A stretch of DNA of 9,641 nucleotides. It comes from Gammaproteobacteria bacterium (GTDB lineage: Bacteria; Pseudomonadota; Gammaproteobacteria; Steroidobacterales; Steroidobacteraceae). Shown in pieces: positions 5,172-9,641 of the stretch (the first letter of the stretch is position 1; each line of letters begins with the position of its first letter). The stretch is from positions 1 through 9,641 of the forward strand of contig JAFAVO010000003.1 of assembly GCA_019242385.1 (NCBI GenBank), given 5' to 3'. A model generated the notes under the pieces. The model was given only the letters and a program-made list of their open reading frames with translations, searched no databases and was not told the DNA's origin. Both the position numbers and the translations under genes were made by a program.

Positions 5172-7215
5172 GCAGATATTCGTCGCGGTTGGCCTTCTTC
5201 AGGAACCCGTGGCCTTCGTCCTTGGCCACGAGGTACCAGACTTCCCCGCCGCTCGAGCGCACGCGCCACACGAGCTGCTCGGACTCCGAGATGGGCACCC
5301 GCGGGTCGTTCTGGCCGGCGGCGACCAGCAGCGGCTTGCGGATGCGGGCCGCGTTGCTGAGCGGTGAGATGCGCTCGAGGAACACCCGCATGTTGGTGTC
5401 GCGCTCATCGCCATACTCGGTGCGGCGCCAGTCGCGCCGGTAGCCGGAGGTATTGCGCAGGAAGGTGACGAAGTTGCTGATGCCGGCGAGATCGATTCCG
5501 CCGCGCAGCCGGTCGCCGTAGGTGACGAGCGCCGCAAGCGCCATGTAGCCCCCGTAGGAGCCGCCCATCACCGAGACATGATCGCGGTCGAACCCCGACT
5601 GCACGCCGATCCACACCAGCAGCGAGCCGATATCCCGCACCGCATCCTCACGCAGCACGCCGTTGTCGAGGGCGAGAAAGCTCTTGCCATAGCCGGATGA
5701 GCCGCGCACGTTGGGCGCGACCACCGCGTAGCCGAGCTCGTGCACCAGGAACTGCACGAACGGATCCCACTCGGGGCGGTACTGCGCTTCCGGTCCACCG
5801 TGGATGTCGATCACCACCGGCACCGGACCGCTCACCTGCTTGGGGCGGTATACGTAGGCCGAGAGTCGCCGCTCATGGCCGCCGACACGATCCCAGGTGG
5901 GATAGTGGATGAGCTCGGGCGCGACGAAGGTGCTGAGATCGATCGGCCCCGGCTCGCTGTTGGTCCAGCGCGTCACCCGCTGCCCCTCGAGCTCGTACAC
6001 CCAAACATCGCGAGGTGAGGTCGGCGTGTCGACCGTCATCGCCAGCCTGGCTCCGGTGCGATCGAAGCGTGGGTTGCCCACGCGCCCTTCGGGGAGCCCG
6101 ACCGGGGTGAGTGTCTGCCTGGTCTGGAGGTCGAGCAGCGCCACACGGCTGCGTCCGTCCTCGTTGAGCACATAGGCGATGTAGCGGCCGTCGGCGCTGA
6201 CATCGAAGTCCTCCACGTCCCAGCTGACATCGGGTGTGACGCGGCGGCTGTCGTGCGTGATGAGGTCCTTGAACTTCAGCTGCGCGAACTCGCTGTCCTC
6301 GTCCGTGACCACGTACACGCCCCGGCCCGCCGGATCGAATTTCGCCATGCGGATGCCGGCCTTCGCCGGCTTCTGCTCGAGCGGGGTGAGCTTCCCGGTC
6401 GCCAGATCGGCGAGGTACAGATAGCTCTCGCTGCTCGAGAAATAACGCCACACGAGCAGCTTCGAGTCATCCGCCGACCAGTCGAGCGGGTACCAGGTGT
6501 CCTGACCGCCGCCGACCACCAGCTGCGGGGCGGCGTTGGTGCTGACATCGGCTACGTAGACGTCGTAGCTGACGGAGTCGCGGTCATTGCCGTAGAAGGC
6601 CACACGCTTGCCATCATGTGCCCACACCAGGCTCCCGTGGATGAAGTTGCCATGGGTGAGCGGCCGTGCCTCGCCGATGCCGGAGTGGTAATACACCTGG
6701 GCGTTGTCATCGCCCGCGTGATCCATGAGAAAGACGAAGCCCTTGCCGCTCTTTGCGCCGCGCGCCCACTCGATCGGATCGGAATAGAAGGTCAGCTGCT
6801 CGCGCATCGCGAGCGGCGCGCTCACGCGATGCACCTGCTCGGTATCGCCGAAGCGGGTCGAGACCAGCAGCGATCCATCCGCGAGCCAGTCGAGAAAGGT
6901 GGCGCCGCGCGACTGCTGATAGCGCGCCAGTCGCGCCGCGAGGCTCGCGTCGGCGGGCGGAATACCATCGAATACGAGGTTGCCGCGCTCGTGGTGTTGC
7001 GTGACGGGGCTTTGCGGGATGAAGGCCGCGCCAGCCTGCGGCGGCGGCAGCGGGGCGGGAAGCGGCGCGCTCGCAGGCGGCGCGAGTGTGGCGGAAGGCT
7101 CCGGTGAACTGCCGGGGAGTCCGGTTTGCCGGGCGAGTCCCGCCACCGCGACGCAAGCCAGCATCAATCCCGTCAAGACCGAGCGTGCCCGGAAACGCAA
7201 AGCGCGGGTGATCAT
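5134..7215 (-). CDS. Exported S9-family serine peptidase (prolyl oligopeptidase/dipeptidyl-peptidase type)
   Basis: Serine peptidase of the prolyl oligopeptidase family, 693 residues, expected to cleave short peptides outside the cytoplasm. Basic residues at 4-11 and a hydrophobic core (about 13-27) form a Sec signal; cleavage near AGLA28 is likely, though MLAC21 is a poor lipobox. A Pro/Ala/Ser-rich linker (about 33-65) follows, then a beta-propeller (about 75-440) with repeated blade-like segments such as WSADDSKLLVWR and VSADGRYIAYVL. The alpha/beta-hydrolase domain (about 450-693) has DIHGGPE (470-476), the oxyanion/loop region NVRGSSGYG (502-510), nucleophile Ser553 in GGSYGGYMAL, Asp637 in GQNDPRVP and His669 in DEGHGF: a complete triad. 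ATG at 7215 gives the signal peptide directly; no clear Shine-Dalgarno. It is divergent from the MBL gene and tail-overlaps the kinase. Exact specificity (Xaa-Pro or acylaminoacyl) is not readable here. Confidence 0.94.
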   Translation of the reverse strand: MITRALRFRARSVLTGLMLACVAVAGLARQTGLPGSSPEPSATLAPPASAPLPAPLPPPQAGAAFIPQSPVTQHHERGNLVFDGIPPADASLAARLARYQQSRGATFLDWLADGSLLVSTRFGDTEQVHRVSAPLAMREQLTFYSDPIEWARGAKSGKGFVFLMDHAGDDNAQVYYHSGIGEARPLTHGNFIHGSLVWAHDGKRVAFYGNDRDSVSYDVYVADVSTNAAPQLVVGGGQDTWYPLDWSADDSKLLVWRYFSSSESYLYLADLATGKLTPLEQKPAKAGIRMAKFDPAGRGVYVVTDEDSEFAQLKFKDLITHDSRRVTPDVSWDVEDFDVSADGRYIAYVLNEDGRSRVALLDLQTRQTLTPVGLPEGRVGNPRFDRTGARLAMTVDTPTSPRDVWVYELEGQRVTRWTNSEPGPIDLSTFVAPELIHYPTWDRVGGHERRLSAYVYRPKQVSGPVPVVIDIHGGPEAQYRPEWDPFVQFLVHELGYAVVAPNVRGSSGYGKSFLALDNGVLREDAVRDIGSLLVWIGVQSGFDRDHVSVMGGSYGGYMALAALVTYGDRLRGGIDLAGISNFVTFLRNTSGYRRDWRRTEYGDERDTNMRVFLERISPLSNAARIRKPLLVAAGQNDPRVPISESEQLVWRVRSSGGEVWYLVAKDEGHGFLKKANRDEYLLTAASFLQKLAH

Positions 7216-7249
7216 GCGTCTAAGCTAGCGCACGGGGTACGATGTGTAC
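7216..7249. promoter_or_regulatory. Very short divergent promoter region
   Basis: Only about 34 bp separate the peptidase start (7215, minus) from the first ATG of the MBL gene (7250, plus). On the minus strand TGTACA (7245-7250) and TAGCTT (7222-7227) lie 17 nt apart and match -35/-10 consensus at 4/6 and 3/6. On the plus strand TACGAT (7238-7243) is a 4/6 -10 whose predicted start falls on or near the A of the ATG at 7250, but no good -35 precedes it. The elements would overlap each other. By eye only. Confidence 0.3.
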
Positions 7250-8245
7250 ATGCAGCCGCGCGCTCCTGTGATGAAGCCGACACTCTACCGGCACCCGCAC
7301 GGCATCACCGCGATCGACGCGGAGTACCTGTACCCGGGCCACGCCGCCGCACACCTGATCATCGATGGCGGGCGCGCCGCGTTCGTCGATGTGGGCACGA
7401 ACGCCTCGGTGCCCTATCTGCTCGGCGCGCTCGCCGAGCTCGGCATCGGCCGCGATGCGGTCGATTACCTGCTGCTTACGCACGTGCACCTCGATCACGC
7501 CGGCGGCGCCGGCACGCTGATGCGCGAGCTGCCGAACGCGCGCGCCCTGGTGCATCCGCGCGGCGCGCCGCACATGATCGATCCGGCGAAGCTCATCGCC
7601 GGCTCGCAGGCCGTGTATGGCACGGAGCGCTTCCACCGCCTGTACGGCGAGCTGCTGCCGATCCCGCCCGCGCGCGTGCGCGCGGTGGCGGATGGCGAGC
7701 GCGTCGTGCTCGGTGGGCGCACCCTCGAGCTCATCCACACTCCCGGCCACGCCCAGCACCACTACATCGTCGTCGACGCCGCGCACGCCAGCCTCTTCAG
7801 CGGCGACACCTTCGGCATCTCCTATCGCGCGCTCGACACCGAGAAGGGCGCCTTCATCACTCCCTCCACGGTGCCGACACAGTTCGACCCGCAGCAGCAC
7901 CTGGCCTCCATCGACCGTATCCTCGGCTACCGGCCCGAGTCGATATACCTGATGCACTTCAGCCGGGTCACCGACATCCCACGGCTCGGAGCCTCGCTCA
8001 AGGAGCAGATCGGCCTGCTCGCGCAGATGGCGCAGGCGCACGCTGCCGATGCCGATCCCGCGAGCGCAATCCGCGCCGACATGCTCGCGCTCTGGCGCAG
8101 GCTCGCGCGGGCGCACGGCTGCCGGCTGTCGGATGCCGATCTCGAGCACGCCCTCGAGGGCGACCTGACACTCAATACGCAGGGACTCATCGCCTGGCTC
8201 GAACGTACCGGCGAGCTGCGGCGCGCAGTCGAGGTGAAGACATGA
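7250..8245 (+). CDS. Metallo-beta-lactamase-fold hydrolase, ST1585-like
   Basis: Cytoplasmic metal-dependent hydrolase of the glyoxalase II/MBL superfamily, 331 residues from the ATG at 7250. Metal ligands are visible in order: THVHLDH (77-83, the HxHxDH motif), His167 in HTPGHAQHH, Asp186 in FSGDTFG and His236 in LMHFSR. The segment following the first motif, HAGGAGTLMRELPNA and HPRGAPHMIDPAKL, resembles the archaeal ST1585-like subgroup as I recall it. The C-terminal 80 residues are helical and probably form an accessory domain. GTG at 7244 (six nt after a GGGG) and ATG at 7271 are alternative starts; no proper Shine-Dalgarno supports any of them. The stop overlaps the acuI start as ATGA, so the two are almost certainly one transcript. 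The substrate is unknown; a thioester or lactone would fit the neighbour's CoA chemistry, but that is guesswork. Confidence 0.9.
   Translation: MQPRAPVMKPTLYRHPHGITAIDAEYLYPGHAAAHLIIDGGRAAFVDVGTNASVPYLLGALAELGIGRDAVDYLLLTHVHLDHAGGAGTLMRELPNARALVHPRGAPHMIDPAKLIAGSQAVYGTERFHRLYGELLPIPPARVRAVADGERVVLGGRTLELIHTPGHAQHHYIVVDAAHASLFSGDTFGISYRALDTEKGAFITPSTVPTQFDPQQHLASIDRILGYRPESIYLMHFSRVTDIPRLGASLKEQIGLLAQMAQAHAADADPASAIRADMLALWRRLARAHGCRLSDADLEHALEGDLTLNTQGLIAWLERTGELRRAVEVKT
8231..8236 (+). promoter_or_regulatory. Ribosome binding site of the acuI/yhdH-family gene, inside the MBL gene
   Basis: GAGGTG ends 5 nt before the ATG at 8242 and lies inside the last codons of the MBL gene. Together with the 4-nt ATGA overlap it indicates translational coupling and fixes the start of the reductase. 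Confidence 0.75.
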
Positions 8246-9231
8246 AGCGCTTCGAGGCATTTCGCATCCACTCGCAGGACGGCAAGATCGTCGCGCGCTT
8301 CGAGGAGCTCGGCCTCGATGAGCTCTCGGCCGGCGATGTGCTGATCCGCGTGACGCACTCGGGCATCAACTACAAGGACGCGCTGGCCGCCACCGGGGCG
8401 GGCAAGATCCTGCGGCGCTACCCGCTCGTCGGCGGCATCGATCTCGCCGGGATCGTCGAGTCCTCCGGCGATGCGCGCTTCGTGCCGGGAAGCGCGGTGC
8501 TGGTCACCGGTTGTGGATTGTCCGAGACGCACGATGGCGGCTACGCGCAGTTCGCGCGCGTGCCGGGCGACTGGGTGATTCCCATGCCGCCCGGCCTCGA
8601 TGCATTCACCGCCATGGCGATCGGTACCGCGGGCTTCACCGCGGCGCTCGCCGTGCACCGTATGGAGCAGAACGGTCAGGAGCCTGCCGGCGGACCGATC
8701 GCCGTGACCGGGGCTTCCGGTGGCGTCGGCAGCCTCGCCATCGACATGTTGAGCGCGCGCGGCTACCGCGTGGTGGCGGTGAGCGGCAAGTCTCAAGCCA
8801 TCCCCTACCTGCAGGAGCTCGGCGCCGATGAGGTGCTGCTGCGCGAGCGGCTCGATCTGGGCACGCGCCCGCTCGAGACCGCACGCTTCGGCGGGGCCAT
8901 CGACAACGTCGGCGGTGAGACACTCACCTGGCTCACGCGCACGGTCGACTTCTGGGGCAACATTGCCAGCATCGGTCTCGCCTCGGGGGCCGAGCTGCGC
9001 ACGACGGTCATGCCCTTCATCCTGCGCGGGGTGGCGCTGCTCGGCATCAACTCCTCCGCTACGCGGCGCGAATGGCGGCTGGCGGTGTGGCAGCGCATCG
9101 CCACCGACCTGCGTCCGCGGCATCTCGAGCGGATCGCGACCCGCACCATCGACTTCCACGAGCTGCCAGGTGCGTTTCCGGCCTATCTCGCCGCGGGCGT
9201 CACGGGGCGCACCGTGGTGCGCATCGGCTGA
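8242..9231 (+). CDS. acuI: Acrylyl-CoA reductase (NADPH), YhdH/AcuI family of the MDR superfamily
   Basis: Cytoplasmic zinc-free medium-chain reductase, 329 residues, close to E. coli YhdH (about 324). The family reduces acrylyl-CoA to propionyl-CoA with NADPH, removing a toxic electrophile. Visible landmarks shared with YhdH as I recall it are SGINYKDALAATGAGKI (40-56), GGIDLAGIV (64-72), the GxGxxG-like nucleotide loop TGASGGVGS (156-164), VVAVSGK (177-183), a GAIDNVGGETL segment after about residue 215, and TTVMPFILR further on. The start has a good Shine-Dalgarno. It is coupled to the upstream MBL gene and lies 87 nt before prpB on the same strand, which puts a propionyl-CoA producer next to a propionyl-CoA-consuming pathway. 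The generic annotation would be quinone oxidoreductase YhdH/YhfP; catalytic preference was not tested here. Confidence 0.92.
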   Translation: MKRFEAFRIHSQDGKIVARFEELGLDELSAGDVLIRVTHSGINYKDALAATGAGKILRRYPLVGGIDLAGIVESSGDARFVPGSAVLVTGCGLSETHDGGYAQFARVPGDWVIPMPPGLDAFTAMAIGTAGFTAALAVHRMEQNGQEPAGGPIAVTGASGGVGSLAIDMLSARGYRVVAVSGKSQAIPYLQELGADEVLLRERLDLGTRPLETARFGGAIDNVGGETLTWLTRTVDFWGNIASIGLASGAELRTTVMPFILRGVALLGINSSATRREWRLAVWQRIATDLRPRHLERIATRTIDFHELPGAFPAYLAAGVTGRTVVRIG

Positions 9232-9318
9232 GGAAGCTACCGGCCAGTAGGATGGGCGCGCCTGTGGCCCGCCGCCGCGGGGCGCGTATAGAATGCTGCC
9301 TCGCTTTGCAGGTCCTTC
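9232..9318 (+). promoter_or_regulatory. acuI-prpB gap with a possible -10 and a GC-rich hairpin
   Basis: This 87-nt gap holds CGCGCC (9257-9262) complementary to GGCGCG (9281-9286), with a competing CCCGC/GCGGG stem (9268-9272 with 9277-9281). Neither is followed by a T-run, so it is not a canonical terminator. TATAGAAT (9287-9294) just after is a good -10-like sequence, but no -35 stands out 16-18 nt before it. AGGT (9310-9313) is a modest Shine-Dalgarno for prpB. prpB may therefore have its own promoter as well as readthrough from acuI. Confidence 0.3.
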
Positions 9319-9641
9319 ATGCCTGAAACCTCACTCAGCGCCGGTGCGCGCCTGCGGGCTGCCCTGGAGATCGAGCGACCGCTGCAGCTGGTCGGCGCGA
9401 CCAACGCCTACGCGGCACTGCTCGCGCAGCGCGCCGGCTTCCGCGCCCTCTATCTCTCCGGCGCCGGGGTGGCCAATGCCTCCTTTGGCCTTCCCGATCT
9501 CGGCATCACCTCGCTCAACGATGTCTGCGAGGACGTACGCCGCATCACCGCAGCCTGCCCGCTGCCGCTGCTGGTCGATGCCGACACCGGTTTCGGCAGC
9601 GCCTTCAACATCGCACGCACCACGCGCGAGCTGCTGCGCGC
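9319..9641 (+). CDS. prpB: 2-methylisocitrate lyase PrpB, N-terminal part (cut by window edge)
   Basis: Cytoplasmic Mg-dependent lyase that splits 2-methylisocitrate into pyruvate and succinate, the last step of the methylcitrate cycle for propionyl-CoA. 107 complete residues are visible, the first third of a usual protein of about 290-300. LQLVGATNAYAALLAQRAGF (22-41), LYLSGAGVA (44-52), FGLPDLGITSL (56-66) and LLVDADTGFG (84-93) follow E. coli PrpB closely as I recall it, with an offset of two; Asp60, Asp87 and Asp89 correspond to its Asp58, Asp85 and Asp87, which handle substrate and Mg. The KKCGH-type catalytic segment lies beyond the window, so an isocitrate-lyase-superfamily relative such as oxaloacetate decarboxylase or phosphonopyruvate hydrolase is not fully excluded, though the match is strong. 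ATG at 9319 follows AGGT at a spacing of 5 nt. Confidence 0.92.
   Translation, partial: MPETSLSAGARLRAALEIERPLQLVGATNAYAALLAQRAGFRALYLSGAGVANASFGLPDLGITSLNDVCEDVRRITAACPLPLLVDADTGFGSAFNIARTTRELLR

Noticed and set aside
6253..7107. 284-codon plus-strand open frame opposite the peptidase
   Set aside because: No recognisable domain and arginine-rich; the peptidase on the other strand is complete with a catalytic triad.
7126..8241. 372-codon upstream extension of the acuI reading frame
   Set aside because: It shadows the MBL gene, is Arg/Ala/Pro-rich, and the ATG at 8242 has a good Shine-Dalgarno and the YhdH-standard N-terminus.
7927..9159. Minus-strand open frame of 410 codons opposite acuI and the end of the MBL gene
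   Set aside because: It spans two well-supported genes on the other strand and its product has no family features.
9257..9286. GC-rich hairpin after acuI as an intrinsic terminator
   Set aside because: The stem is real but competing folds exist and no T-tract follows; the next bases look like a -10 element instead.

Overview
The window is uniformly GC-rich and almost fully coding. It looks like ordinary chromosome of a high-GC proteobacterium. The product types (RsmG, a QseB/QseC-type two-component pair, a YcaD-type transporter, YhdH/AcuI and PrpB) best fit a gammaproteobacterium of the Xanthomonadales/Nevskiales/Steroidobacter kind, but that placement is inference. I see no mobile element, CRISPR array, tRNA, rRNA, phage gene or composition break. 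Both edges cut through genes.

Layout. Bases 1-409 (minus) hold the N-terminal part of a Leu/Phe/Val-type amino acid dehydrogenase. It is divergent from an Lrp/AsnC-family regulator (557-1030, plus). Their 147-nt gap is the clearest regulatory region in the window and contains a perfect 8-bp inverted repeat that includes the regulator's start codon. Next, on the minus strand, is rsmG (2423-3052), followed downstream by a YcaD-like MFS transporter (1061-2344), which faces the Lrp gene convergently. Divergent from rsmG is an OmpR-type response regulator (3151-3828), overlapping by 4 nt its histidine kinase (3825-5171). The kinase runs tail-to-tail into an exported S9-family serine peptidase (5134-7215, minus), with a 38-bp overlap of coding 3' ends. 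Divergent from the peptidase, across only about 34 bp, is a translationally coupled pair: an ST1585-like metallo-beta-lactamase-fold hydrolase (7250-8245) and a YhdH/AcuI acrylyl-CoA reductase (8242-9231). The window ends in the first third of prpB, methylisocitrate lyase (9319 onward).

How the parts may work together. The right-hand genes suggest a propionate theme: AcuI makes propionyl-CoA, and PrpB performs the last step of the methylcitrate cycle that consumes it. The MBL protein's substrate is unknown. The left-hand pair suggests amino-acid-responsive control of branched-chain amino acid deamination. The two-component pair and the peptidase have no visible functional link beyond adjacency. 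I found no clearly novel multi-gene system. The points most worth a second look are the start-codon inverted repeat, the MBL-acuI-prpB neighbourhood, and the extremely short divergent promoter region near 7216-7249.
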